Assembly (NCBI GenBank): GCA_013407085.1
Contig: JACCGJ010000557.1
Span: 1 to 64,000, forward strand
Length of the DNA: 64,000 bases
Reading direction: 5' to 3'
Source: Atriophallophorus winterbourni
Lineage: Eukaryota; Platyhelminthes; Trematoda; Plagiorchiida; Microphallidae
Shown here: in pieces, positions 1-11,279 of the stretch
Layout of the letters: each line of letters begins with the position of its first letter
Numbering within the stretch: the stretch's first letter is position 1
The notes under the pieces: model-generated
Told to the model about the DNA's origin: nothing
Database searches by the model: none
The model's input: the letters and a program-made list of their open reading frames with translations, nothing else
Program-made: the position numbers and the translations under genes

Positions 1-103
1 TACATACATACATACGACGCTACAACATGATTTATTAGCACACCATGAAAATGTTTGAGTTAGAAAAACAATGAAAAAAGAAACAAACACAATTGTAAAT
101 TAC

Positions 104-3100
104 CTTCATATCCCAAAGTCTTAAGCGATGGTTGTTGTGTACCGAGACGAAAAATTGAGCAGATCGAAGCAAAGTGATATCCAGTACAGAAGATTGGGTA
201 TCACCATCAGACCTGCGAAATGTTAAAGAGACCAAATACCGTAAGTTGAACCAAGTTAGAGAATAAAATGGTGTATGGTCTTGTAACACGTGTATCCTCA
301 CTTGCGATACGATTGCATTTGTAGCAGCAACACAAGGTCATAACAAGCGAATAATGATGGTGCTGTAGCGGCTGTAGCGCGCCGTGCCACTGAAAATGGG
401 AAGTAACACTGGCCATGGCCTGTTGATAAACGCAGTGTTTCCCGAACTAATAGTGTCACGTTAGCTGAATTTACTCGATGTATGAAACAAGTTATAGTGT
501 GGGCATTTTTAGGCATACGCATGAAACAGAGTGAATGAATTGATGCTGCAATCGTACCACCAGTATTTATGTTTAATCATTTGTAGACAGTAGCGAGTGA
601 CCTAGCAGTATATAAGCTCATATGCAGTATTTCAGGTTGTTTAGCATTACGGCTAGTATCAGCCATACCTATAAGCATAGATACAGGCAAATGTGCATAG
701 AAAAATACTTACCTGAATACATAAATACATAACATGAAAGGACAAGAAAAGGGCTTGACTCACTTCGTAAACGGCGTGATCCCACTCCACAGTTTCTGTA
801 TCATTGATGACTGATGCAGCTCAAACATTTCCACGGGTTCTAACAAAATAAATGTTGAGAAGTACGGTATGACAGATCTTAATCAGAATAAGTCAACTAG
901 CGTTCTAACCAATAACAATCGGCGGATGCGCATCAAAAATTCTCTTTTCACCACTAGACCGCTACATTGAGCACAACCGAATGTGCACCGCAACAGGATT
1001 CCAACCATGGCCCTCATACGTAAAACCAGCAAGATTTACTAACTGCGAATCTCAAGATCTTGTGCAAAATTGCGGTTGTTTTATCTCCAGCAATAGTTAA
1101 AATGATTGATCTAACTCTCCTTTACACAACGCGCAGGAGACGTTATGATCCAGTGGTGTAAAATGGACTTTTATCTAAGATTTTACTAGGCAGTGAGAAC
1201 ACGGTCATCATAGTATTCCGAATAAAATTGTGCGTATGCAAATTGTGGAAAAGCAATAGTATGTTCATGCTGTTTCAGGGCGATGTTTCAACTTCCGTAG
1301 GTGACAGTCGATTTGAAAGCACTTCATCTGCCTAGCACAGCTGATTGTTTAGCTTTGCTTCACTTCATTGAAACTAGTTTTCAGTTGTATGGTGTTTTTC
1401 ATGAGGGTCCGCACAGTGTGTATGAAATCTAATACGAAATGAAGTGGAGCATTGCAAATAGTAAGGAAGACGCAACAAGTTGAACATGTATAATGAAATA
1501 ATAATGTAGAATAAGCGATTTTAGTCTGTCATTCAGTAATTCTGCTACGGTGGAAAGTTTTTCAATAACATCTCTCATTCAAACTTGTTTTTCGGATACA
1601 TCGCCCGCTCCCAAAGCCAGTAGCGTGTAAACCGGGTAATCTATTTGTGGTTGCTGACTACGTTTGGACCAACTTCAGCTCTGACTTTGAGTGGCATAGT
1701 GATATTAAATGGATTAGATCGTTTATCATTCATTTTGAAATCTCATCACGTGGGGTGGTTGTGTGCGCATTGCCGATCTTGGTTCGGCAAACGTCTAGAA
1801 TATAACATGTTAGTCTGGACTAAACTCTCGATGCGATTTAGTACGGAATCAAGAAAGTCTGCACAGCAGCTGAATATGATCACAGATTCTACACTTCGAT
1901 TTTCACCGAGTTCAGGTCCAAATTGAGTTAGCATCTTCATACAGTTCTGAAAGACAGTACCGACGAGCTGTGGATTAGAAATAGATTTTTCTTCAAAACA
2001 GCGGCGTTGAAAAATTATGAACAGACTTTTCTTGTAAAAACGTGTTTCCGCCGAATTCTCTGTAAAAAAGTGATTATCTCCTGTTACTTCCCGGTGGCTG
2101 CATTGTGTTGCTATTACAGATGTCCGTCTGATGGTTCGGCATCGAAAATCCTAGGATAAGAGGTGGTTGTGAAATACTTTACGAAGGCTTCCTAACCGGT
2201 AACAATACCACACGAAATCTTAAATTTTACGGCCGTACTTCGAAGTCTGTAATGCCGATGTAGAATATTGTGGGCATCCTAACATTTTGTCGTGAGATTG
2301 CGTAAAATCTTCTCGAGCCACAAAATACAAAATCGCATGGAGTGAAACTACAAAAATCTGTTTATTACACATAGTTAAATATTTCACTGGCCTGTTTTCC
2401 TAAACTCATTTTTATATCCGCTGGTCTATCTGTGAAACGGGCAACCTGTCTAAAGTTTAATCTATGTTGTTGCACGTATGAATGCTTCTTTGAATGATTA
2501 ATATACCTTGAAAGGTGAAGGATATGATATGCCACACGGATAAATTTACTGAAGATAAAGGGTGGGAACATAGAGGCATTAAAACAAACTTACCCTTAGA
2601 CATGAAAGGAATGCGGGTGACCAGAATGATACCAGAGGATAAACCGTAGGTAAATATAGCGTCTCCCGTCGATGAACATACACCCGAGGCTGCTGCTTTT
2701 ATCAGAGATGATTGAATACCCTTGTGCTGACAGAAACAACAGAACACCGGATCATTGCTAAGCAAGGATGACTGGCATTAGATTATTTGTTTGACACATT
2801 TTACTTGAATGTCGTATTCTTTCGCGAACGTCAAACGTGCACTGCCATCAGAAGTACATACAAGACAATCAACGAAGTTCGAATAATCTGAAAAAGTGCA
2901 GTCTATGATCCCGGAGCCAGAAAACGACACGATCAGTGATAAATGCGTTCCCTCGTTAGCAGAGAATTCAGATAACTCCAATGTATCACAATGCGATCGC
3001 CTTAAACAAGACATATACAAAACAACAAAAATACCAAATGATAAAACGACTTCCTTTTTTGGTGGAAGATGACAGAGAGAAACCGAATCCTCCAGCTTTA

Positions 3101-3250
3101 TCTGCACACGCAACGTCTTGCAACGTTCGTGTAAACCGTTCTGAAAGAAATTTAGCATCACTAAACAAAGTGAGTACCTGTTTGTAAATGTAACTTTCTT
3201 GAAGATTTTTCTTTAGCTGCCTCGAACGTATAGAGTTCAACGAAGTCCAT
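104..3250 (-). CDS. NUP160: Nuclear pore protein Nup160, 5' exons (partial gene)
   Basis: Nup160 is a scaffold subunit of the Y-shaped (Nup107-160) complex of the nuclear pore, with an N-terminal beta-propeller and a C-terminal helical domain. I read these minus-strand coding exons: 3250-3178, 3140-3035, 3000-2805, 2771-2594, 2548-2507 and, after untraced exon(s), 212-104. Introns between the first five are 37, 34, 33 and 45 nt, all GT..AG, and the reading frame is kept across each. Family landmarks are the N-terminal MDFVELYTFE, RFIIW followed by CDTLEL, the strand SSTGDAIFTYG, and in the last exon NNHRLRLWDMK, which matches the region of the family ending in a D-H/N-x-L-R-x-W segment. Exon 5 ends in phase 1 and the 212-104 exon begins one base before a codon, so at least one exon in between is missing from my model. 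The rest of the roughly 1,400-residue protein lies beyond the left edge. The call rests on motif order, not on an alignment. Confidence 0.72.
213..2506 (-). other. Presumed Nup160 intron and missing exon(s)
   Basis: This stretch lies between the fifth and the last readable Nup160 exon. Several short minus-strand open frames occur (for example near 1746-1940), but none matches the expected propeller segment well enough to call. No transposon protein is recognisable here. Confidence 0.35.
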
Positions 3251-3275
3251 ATCGGCCTACTAAAAACATAAAAAT
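3251..3275 (-). other. 3' splice acceptor 9 nt upstream of the Nup160 ATG
   Basis: On the minus strand a T-rich tract ends in TTTTTAG at 3260, followed by nine bases and then the ATG at 3250-3248. No 5' untranslated exon is evident upstream. This is what a spliced-leader trans-splicing acceptor looks like, and flatworms use that process. A conventional intron in the 5' UTR would look the same. Confidence 0.5.
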
Positions 3276-3600
3276 GTTGGGTCAAAACTGAGTTTTTAAG
3301 AAAAAGTAACATGTAAATTCTGATTTATCTAGAGCAGGATAATGCATGAGATATTGACAATCATCAATGTGTTGCAACCTCTCTCAGCAGTGTAACTGTA
3401 TAAAAAGTTAACAACGCTTGCTCATAGATCGCAACTACATCCAAAGTGTGGGGCTTTGAATTTTCGTAATGAAAAAAGATTATTTTTCTACATTGACCAT
3501 GTTGCCGGCGTGGGTTAGACTGGTCAGTGTGGCTCGTGTTATCGACATTTCGAAAACCGCATTCAGATGGTAAATAAAGTTTGAACCTTGGGTCTGCTAT
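3264..3600. other. Intergenic, no feature recognised
   Basis: This is the upstream flank of Nup160. It is AT-rich with no ORF of note and no recognisable repeat family. A promoter would be expected here or further upstream, but no clear core element is visible. Confidence 0.3.
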
Positions 3601-3840
3601 TGTGTACGGATGTGAACTCGTGCAGTACTTTGTGCTGTGCGGCTAACACCATTCTAAATTGATTGGCCACATGTAGTGAGCTGCATGCTGAAACACACTG
3701 ATGGTCTCACTACTATTTCCTTTTCTATTTTCACTCTCATATCTGTCTAGTTCTAGACAACCTGACAGAATCTTAGCCCACGTGAAGTCTGACTGTACGG
3801 CACCTTGCCTCGATCAGGCTTGTGCTTTCATACCATACTA
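3601..3840 (+). repeat. S1 SINE-like structured repeat, near full length
   Basis: This is one member of a dispersed family called S1 here; plus orientation means the core CTGTCTAGGCCTGGGCAACC reads on the plus strand. A full unit is about 225-240 bp. It starts near TGCACGGATGTGCA and contains GGCTAACACCGTGCTAAATTG. A TAGTGAG..CTCACTA inverted repeat and then the core follow. It ends in hairpins built on CAGTC/GACTG and GCCTG/CAGGC and a terminal TTTCATAC. An ATAC-type microsatellite tail follows the end in many copies. There is no coding capacity, and no clear tRNA-like A and B boxes were seen. In this copy the core is changed to TTCTAGACAACC. Confidence 0.75.
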
Positions 3841-4279
3841 TACCTACTATTGCTTGTGGTTAGCATGAATAATAGTGTTTGACAACAAATTCGAACTGTA
3901 AAATGAGTGAAACTGTAAAACGACGATAAATGACCAATGTTTTTATTGCTTATATTCTTATATAAAAGAAAAAGTACAATAGTTCGATAAATTCCACCAC
4001 GGCTGTGATGTATGAAATCACAAGCAGCAGTCTAAAACCACGAGTAGGCCAAAATACTGTAACGTTGGAGAGGCGTAGACAGATATTAAAAACGGGAAGG
4101 GAACGTGGCATTGAAACTACAGCGTGTTTTCACATGCAGCTCAGAATCGACGGCAGATGAATTTAGCAAAATTTTGCATCGGCCTTGTAAAATAATTGCA
4201 CAGATGCAAATTCTAAGTGATACTGATGGGTTGCCCAGGTCCAGAAAGGTAGTGTAGCGTGTGCTCGATTGCAGCTTAG

Positions 4280-4490
4280 AACATGTGTAAATATACTTCG
4301 CGCAGCTAACACCGTGCTAAATTGATTTGCAACCGGCAATGAGCTGCCCGTGAAAGCTCGCTGGCGTCTCGTCGCTATTTTCCTTTTCAATATCTGTCTA
4401 GGCCTGAGCAACCTGACAGTATCTTAGCCAACGTGCAGTCTATGACAGTGCGGCACTTTGTCTGGATTAGGCATGTGATTTCATACATAA
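4280..4490 (+). repeat. S1 SINE-like repeat
   Basis: The copy carries the GCAGCTAACACCGTGCTAAA block, a CTGTCTAGGCCTGAGCAACC core and a 3' end reading TGATTTCATACATA. It is diverged in the middle. Confidence 0.65.
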
Positions 4491-4499
4491 ATGATACAC

Positions 4500-4580
4500 A
4501 CACAATGATTTACCAACGGTACTGAGCTGCATGCGAAGACAGGTAGGAGTATCACTATCTGTCTAGGCCTGTGCAACACT
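4500..4580 (+). repeat. S1 fragment
   Basis: A truncated S1 copy with GGTACTGAGCTGCATGC and the core ATCTGTCTAGGCCTGTGCAAC. It breaks off just before the coding-like stretch at 4582. Confidence 0.55.
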
Positions 4581-4581
4581 C

Positions 4582-5020
4582 ATGGCAGCAGAAGTCACCC
4601 ATGACTTAAGACGGGAAGAAGCTGAAACAGGATACAAATCCCCAGACGAAATGTTTTGTTGTCTATTTAGGGAGAGTAATATCGGAAAGGCGCCCATACA
4701 CCATTGAAGCGTGGCTATCGTCATGAACCCTGGACACCTGATCCAGAAGTAAAGTACCATTACAATTATTTAGGCGACTTTGATACTTGGGGAACTACTT
4801 TGCATGCTCATAATCTGAACGATTTGTCGCCCAAGAGTAAAACATTTGGCAGTAAACAACGAATGAATATAAGAAATCGCAAGGCTGACCCAGGCCGCAC
4901 AGTCATATACTGCATGTTGTCTAAGATAGTTAATAGTATATTGTGGCATAGAAATGCGACAAGCATAAAAAAATTAACCACTGGATATTGTCAAGTTTGG
5001 TTCCCGTGGTTACTGAAGGA
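4582..5020 (+). pseudogene. Unrecognised coding-like stretch in two frames
   Basis: An ATG at 4582 opens about 41 codons (beginning MAAEVTHDLRREE) and stops at 4705-4707. A second frame that overlaps it at 4704 stays open to 5024 and includes WTPDPEVKYHYNYLGDF. Both have non-random, protein-like composition, and together they read as one coding segment with a frameshift. I do not recognise the family. The last part (from about 4960) merges into the CR1-like fragment described next, so this may be the inner part of the same dead retroelement. It could also be a processed pseudogene. Confidence 0.3.
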
Positions 5021-5715
5021 CTAAAGACTTCTTGAGGCTCCCCAGCGACGCGCCACAAAAAATGTCAGAGGTCTGGCCTCGTATTTTTATCCTGAACGTC
5101 TTCGCTCCCTCAATCTCTTTTCAGTGAAATACAGAAGGCTCCGTGGTGACCTCATTCTCACCTACCAAATCCTCTCATCTACTGATCACCCTTGTAAACA
5201 CATTCTCGTCCTTAATCGTGAAACTTCACAACTTCGTGGCCATTCACTCAAAGTTTCATATCAACACTCACGCCTCAACTGTCGCAGGTATTTCTTTTCC
5301 CTCCGGATATGTACTTACTAGAATAGTCTACCCCAGGAAGTCGTATCCGCAACATCCGTATAGGTTTTTAAACGGAGTCTGGACGCTCATTTAAATGATC
5401 TCCACAACAACATACCTTGAGGCCTTGTCTGTCCGATTGCTGTTGTTCTCGGATAAGCACTGATCTACTACACCGCATCGCGTACTAGCTTCATTTTTCA
5501 TTTTTACTTGTTTCCAGGTCTAACGCCACCACGATGCCTCCGTATTCTGCTACCGCCTCGCAATATAAGGAAGGCGCAATTCCAAAGCGAGTGTGGTCCG
5601 CTGTAAGGCCTCCCGTCTCCGTACAGATGACACTCACTATCTTATTTCTACCACACTGTACATACCAACCTGTGGTTATTTTTAAGCTACGCTTTTACAC
5701 CACAATAAACCATTG
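4960..5715 (+). mobile_element. CR1-like LINE, 3' fragment
   Basis: Translated in changing frames, this gives the thumb and C-terminal region of a CR1/Jockey-type reverse transcriptase. A segment like [19 protein letters not shown] comes first, then [14 protein letters not shown], then [18 protein letters not shown] and a FFSLR block. The order is the same as at the C-terminal ends of the other CR1-like copies in the window. The ORF is interrupted by stops and frameshifts. From about 5420 the sequence is a non-coding 3' UTR with an AATAAA at 5703. The element is 5'-truncated and dead. Confidence 0.65.
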
Positions 5716-6057
5716 AACCACTGTACAAAGATTCAAGAGTTCAAGTTGCCAAAGCTTAGGCGTATGAGAACAAAAAATAGCATTGAGATTTTGACGTGTT
5801 TTCGCATACAACTCATTACCGAGTGTAAATCAATTTAGAACGGTGTTAGTTGTACAACAAATTTTGAACGTTTGGACAAACACGCAAAACCGGTGGGATA
5901 ATCATATCAATCCTATCATATGTTGCGGCGTTAAGAATCGAACGTGGCTTGAAAACGTTTAACCTTATGGCGTCAATTAGAAGGTAAAATAAAAATAAAC
6001 AACGAAACACGGGAACAAGTTAGAGGCATGAAATTTGAAATTCGTGGGAATCCTTGA
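5716..6057. other. Spacer, no feature recognised
   Basis: AT-rich sequence between two LINE remnants. No ORF, hairpin or member of the repeat families listed here was seen. Confidence 0.3.
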
Positions 6058-6439
6058 AAGTTCAAGTTCAGTTCAGTTCAGTTCAGTTCAGTTCAGTTTG
6101 CACAGGACAGTATGTGGCTAACAAGCCAATCGAGCGTCCAGAATTTCTTTCGGTGGAAAGCTGCAGAGAAGCCCCCACCACTGCCAAAACGTATATTATT
6201 TTTGTCTGTTTGAAATCTTCGCCGATCGCGAAGCCAAGAGATTTTCCGGGTTGAACTTAGGAAGCACCGCGTTATAGCCGATGCTGGAAAAAGAAAAAGC
6301 AGTTTCTCTTCACCAGCACGGTGAGAGGTTAGCTGAAATAGCATTGTGTATAATAAAAATTAAAAAACACAAGAACTCTAGCCCTCAGTATATTTACGGG
6401 ATAACGCTAAAAAATGAAAAACCTAAGCTTGTAAAGCAA

Positions 6440-9219
6440 TTAAGGCGAGTATTCAGGAAACAACTTACCCCAGTTGCGGTCCAACCCCTGCTTAAAACTA
6501 GACACGGTACTGCCGGATATAAGTTCTTCTGGAAGAATGTTCCAGAAGTTAACAACCCTAAGGCTGAAAAAGTGTTTCCTGGAGTCTAGCCTACATCGTC
6601 TCTTAGCAATTTTAAGTGAGTGGCCCCGGGTGCCCAGCTCGGGACTTAAGGTAAAGAAGTCGTTCATTTGCACGCCACTCAAACCCTTCAAGATCTTAAA
6701 GGTTTCTATTAAGTCACCTCTTAAACGACGGCGCCTAAGGAAGAAAAGATCGAGAGACATTAGGCGCACAGCGTACGGTTTCCCTCGCTGACCGTCAATC
6801 ATGCGAGTTGCGAGGCGCTGTACGCTTTCAAGTCGAAGGATGTCCTTTTTGTAGTGAGGACACTACGCCTGAACACAGTATTCGAGATGCGACCGAACTA
6901 ATGCCTTGTACAGTGGCAGGAATACATCGGGTCTTCTGCTCGATAGCACTGATTTCAGCCGAAAAAGTACCTTGCGTGCACGCTGAGCCGCAGCGGCACA
7001 TTGGTCCACCCATTTGAAGTCAGCCCTAACCAGTACACCCAAATCCTTAACACACTGTGTGGCGTTAACACTGAGGGAATTCCCCGCCACATGGACCGAA
7101 ATCTTATCAACCAGTGTTGACAAGAGTTGGCTCTTATTTATGTTCAGTGGGAGATCCCACTGGTATGACCAGTTTATGACCCGCTCAAGGTCGTGCATCA
7201 AGGTCTTTTCATCCGTTGATCCGATGAATTTCACATCATCCGCGAAAATGAAGCATGGGCACTTCAATTCAGAGGACAAGTCATCGATGAAAATCAGGAA
7301 TAGAAGAGTGCCAAGTACCGAACCTTGGGTACACCACTGATCACGTCGGTTTGATTCGACAGCGTACATCCTACTCTCACTCGGAATGTCCTACCTGTAA
7401 GGAAGGCCTTTATCCAAGCAAGTAGACTACCCCGTATGCCTTTGGCTGCTAGCTTAATCTCTAGAAGGCGGTGATTTACGGAATCGAAAGCCTTACTGAA
7501 GTCTAGGTAGAGGGCTTCGACAGGCTTCACTTCATCCATCCTTTTAGTGGCAGTATTGAGAAAGCTAAGGAGGTTAGTCAGACAGGATCTACCCTTAAGA
7601 AATCCATGCTGAGTTACACTCAACAGAGAATGCCGACAAAGATGCTGGCAGATTTTATCAAGCAGCAGTTTTTCCATTACTTTCGAGACGGTGCTGGTCA
7701 GGCTGACCGGTCTATAGTTACCAACAGTTGACCTGCAACCGCCTTTGTGTATTGGCACGACTATGGCTTCCCTCCACTTACTGGAAACAACTCCTAGTTG
7801 CAGGCATGAATTAAAGAGCTGGCAAAACGGTTCGGCAAGCACTGAGGCAAGATTCTTAAGCATAATTGAGTAGATGCCGTCCGGTCCCTCAGATTTGTTG
7901 ACCCGAACATGGATAAGTGCGTCAAACACCTCAGCCTCATTGAAGGACAACTCATCTAATACCTGGACACCAGGTGTCAGGTTAAGCAGACCTGACGGTG
8001 CGTTTGAAGAATTATCCCGTCGTTGAACGCTACTGAAAAACCCTGAGAAGGCAGTCGCCTTAGACAGGTCAGTATCGGCAACTTTTCCGTCCTCCAGTTT
8101 CAAATCCCCTATGTTTTCCCTAGTTTTTCCTTTTGACTGTGCGTAGATATAAAACCTTTTCGGGTTGGATTTAGCATCCCTAGCTAGAGATAACTCAAAA
8201 TCCTGTTTGAGCACACGTTGTAATTTAACACAGGCATTCCGAGCGGTTTTTTAGCGGGCCCAAGAACCAGAAGTAAGGGATAGCTTATATTGCCGCCATA
8301 GACGATCCCGTTTACGGGTAGACCTACGGACTCGAGGAGACCACCAGGGTGGCCTTCGATGCCTTCTCACACATTGCAGCGGAGCGTGCTTGTCTTTTAA
8401 CTCGTTTAGATACTTAGAAATTCTATCCCAGTTTTCATTTACATTTGAATCGCTAGATAACTGAAGGGAAGATTTTGAAGACTGCAAGAGTAAACCCCAG
8501 TCTACACGCCTAAAATTGCGTCTAGGACGAGAGAAAGGTTTGCGAAAACGCAATATCGCTTCGAAGCTTATAATTACGTGATCACTTTTGCCGAGCGGCG
8601 GTAGGTACTTTAAATGACTAATGGCTTCTAGCTGGGACGACAATACCAAGTCAAGAGTGGATGGAGTGCATCCCTGGCGAAACCTTGTAGGATCATTGAC
8701 ATGCTGGTGCAGCGCATGATTATGGAGCCATTCGAGAACGGTGTCAGATTGCTGGGTGACTAGACCAGTGGGGACAGGCCAATCTATGTCTGGGAGTTTG
8801 AAATCACCCAAGATAAGTACACTGTGAGCTGAGTGAAACAAACCGTCGAGTGTCTCAATAAGCTGTGTAAACTCCTGTATGGATGCACTGGGAGTGACGT
8901 AGACACAAGCAATTGCGAGAGATGACTTGTAGCAAGTCAGAATACTCGTAACAACTTGGACGTTTTCAATGGCTAGAGATAGCCCTGTACCCATGTTGTG
9001 CAAACCATACTCCAAGAGCAGTGCAACGCCACCGCCTCTCCTATCGCCCGGCCTATCGCATCTTATGACGAGATACTGTTCACTGATGTTTACCGGCACC
9101 TCCTCAATCGCAGACAGCCAGGTCTCAGAAAGCGCTATGACCCGGGGGTGCAACTCAGCCACACGAAGAGAGAGGTCAGCCCACTTATTCCTTATGCTGC
9201 ACACATTAGCGTACAGCAA
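6440..9219 (-). pseudogene. CR1-like ORF2 (copy A): endonuclease and reverse transcriptase
   Basis: ORF2 encodes an APE-type endonuclease, which nicks target DNA, and a reverse transcriptase, which primes on the nick. Endonuclease blocks are SETWLS and a LILGDF motif whose next residue is Lys where copy B has the catalytic Asn, then SDHVIISF. RT blocks are PIHKGG, NYRPVSL, QHGFLKGRSC, DFSKAFDSVNHR and FADDVKF. Three lesions stop it: a TAA at 8253-8251 (Tyr in copy B), loss of one G in a G-run at 7327-7329 that shifts the frame just before the QGSVLG block, and a TAG at about 6862 (Trp in copy B). The last 120 codons (6802-6440) are open again. Confidence 0.8.
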
Positions 9220-9248
9220 TGGGGCGCTGGTTTTGCGTGCTTCTGAAA

Positions 9249-10568
9249 CTAACCCTGATTGGCCCTCGGTCGAAGCACCCGAGGGAGGTGCACGTTTTTT
9301 GGCGTGCTACTTAAAGCAGGAGTATCTGGTTCAACGACCTCTTGCATGGGTGTTACGGACCGTTGACTAAAGATTGAGGCCGCCTCTATCGAAGAGCAAC
9401 AACTGGAGAAATTTGCTTGGCTACCATCTTCATTTTCGATAAGCGCGTCAACGTCGTCTAATCCGGACAGCCAGACTCGTAGCGATGAGCTTTTCGGTAA
9501 GATCTTAACGGATTCACTAGCGCTACGGTTTGCATCAGTCTTACGGATAGCAGATGTCCTTAGAGCGAAGTTTCTCCTAGGTGGAGCGGAAGGGTTTTGT
9601 CTAATATGAGATGGAGGGTTGTCTGGCTTAACCTGAAGCTTGTCTAGAGTTGTTGTGGCGATGTATTCAGCCCTAGACAATAACGCATCCCGATCCGCCG
9701 GGTACTTGAATTCTACCAGTATCGGCCTAGGGCGGTTATCCATCTTTCATCTCCCTACACGGTGAACTCGCACCGTGGGAGTAGAAGGCTTTAGACCTAC
9801 CATCCGGATGAGATCGCTAATACATCTGCGATCAAAATCTCTTCGACTTTTAGATTCCCTAATAAAAGGCTCCGCTCGATTGAAAACTAGAACATGTCGG
9901 GTTCTAGTTTTTGAAGAGTAATAAGAAGTGCCATTAAGTGACTCAACTTGCTTACGCAAACCGTTTAATTCCTGGATAATTTTATCCAGGTCGGGTGAGT
10001 CAGCAACATTTCCATGTTTCTTCCGTTGAGTATGGGCTTTACCTCGCTTGGTACGTTTTTGCGGAGTTTGGGCTACGTTTACGACCTTCGGAGAGGAAGC
10101 TTGCTTTGAAGGAATAGGTACCTGGAGAGCTACGTCTACGTCAGGGGATGACCTTTTTTTCGCCTTTTTGTTAGCACGCTTACTTGAAGTCCTTGCTCCA
10201 TTTACCACCTTAGGAGAGGTAGCTTGCTTGGAAGAACTTTGCAGCCGGCTAGATTTGAGCGCTATAGCGTTGCCTGCTGTAGTCTCAGAACATATATTTG
10301 TTCTTACCACAGATGCATACGATTTAGCGGCTGCAACATATGACGAGCTTCGCGACGTCACTCTATTCCTTGGCTTTTGGCAAGCGGCGTCAGTGGCAGC
10401 CTCGTGACAGCCGGAGCAATACCACTGCAACCAGCGGTATTTTGCATAAATCCCGTAGTGAGATTTATGTATGCCTGAGCAGCTAGGGTGAGCCCAGCGC
10501 TTGCAAGCTGTGCACTCGATGCCTTTAGCCACCATTTTTCCGTTGAGGCAGGTATTTTTTGAACTCAT
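9249..10568 (-). pseudogene. CR1-like ORF1 protein (copy A), PHD-type zinc finger
   Basis: ORF1 of CR1-type LINEs is an RNA-binding chaperone; here its N-terminus is a PHD-like zinc finger. The ATG is at 10568-10566. Visible ligands are C-x2-C in ECTACKRW, then H and C in AHPSC, and C-x2-C in YCSGCH. The middle is rich in K, S and R (basic and probably disordered), followed by a more ordered block around VLVFNRAEPFIRESK. A TGA replaces the Trp codon that copy B has at 9746-9744, splitting the frame into 273 and 164 codons. Compared with copy B, 9 nt are missing in the finger near 10540, removing a Cys. ORF1 ends close to the start of ORF2 in another frame. Confidence 0.75.
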
Positions 10569-10758
10569 ATCTATCGGTAAAAGGTGAGTAATGATAGTTC
10601 AGTAGAAAAATACAAGATGATTTTATTACTGGCGTAATTATTCAGAGAAATATCAATAATATAGTAAAATAGTTATTCTATTTTACTGCAAATTCAAGGA
10701 ATAGCAAAAATTCGTAATGATATTTATCGGAGCGTGGCAAAAATACAATCAATTTGAA

Positions 10759-11272
10759 TCTTCTGAATCGAAAGCAGAAGGGATAAAATCCCGTTTGAGC
10801 TTCATCACAGTAATAGACATGGGTGACTCCTGCTGACAAGGCAAACTCTGAGAGTAGAGGAACACCACTATATCACTCCGGGGATCAAGTCCATCCGTCT
10901 CAACAAATGCTGATCCAACGCGCTTTTGAATAGCTGTTCAGATGGTAGAGACAGGAGCCCTTTCGGTAGAGAGTTCTAAGTGTTCACCACCCGCGTGGAT
11001 AGCGTGCTCGCATTACTCAGCTTCAGCATTCTAGGCTTCTGCAACCTAAAGTCATGTCCACGAGTCCTCGACACACCTACTAATCGGAAGTACTGGAGGA
11101 ACTCGTCTCCATATTGACCGAGAAGAATACGGCCTGTCAGGAGCAGGTCATATCTTTCCCTCGAAGCTCTAGGGGTTAGAGTTTCAGCAAGCTCCTCCCA
11201 TCCTCGTACGCGAGTCGGCGCATTCCACAAACCATCTTAGTGCCCCTCCTTTGTACCCTCTCCAAGGAGTCG
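10759..11272 (-). mobile_element. CR1-like LINE, 3' fragment of the element-C family
   Basis: The minus strand encodes the C-terminal ORF2 segment seen in element C (24840-25340). Shared blocks are WEELAETLTPRASRERYDLL, RILLGQYGDEFLQ, SRTRGHDF and LSNASTLSTRVVNT. A 3' UTR segment also found at 25220-25340 follows. It is truncated at both ends: copy A joins it at 10758 and another RT remnant follows at about 11280. It is too short and broken to function. Confidence 0.7.
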
Positions 11273-11279
11273 CATTCGC

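Larger units (their letters stand above)
6058..10758 (-). mobile_element. CR1-like LINE, copy A, near full length
   Basis: A two-ORF non-LTR retrotransposon in minus orientation, about 4.7 kb. Its 5' end is placed at about 10758 because copy B (16637-21331) matches it up to CAATCAATTTGAA and the two then differ. ORF1 lies at 10568-9249 and ORF2 at about 9219-6440. The 3' end carries a hairpin region near 6300-6330, a conserved tail and then (TGAAC)n at 6098-6058, read on the minus strand. It is disabled by nonsense changes in both ORFs and by a 1-bp deletion in ORF2. Its 5' end abuts an older LINE fragment (10759-11272). Confidence 0.85.
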
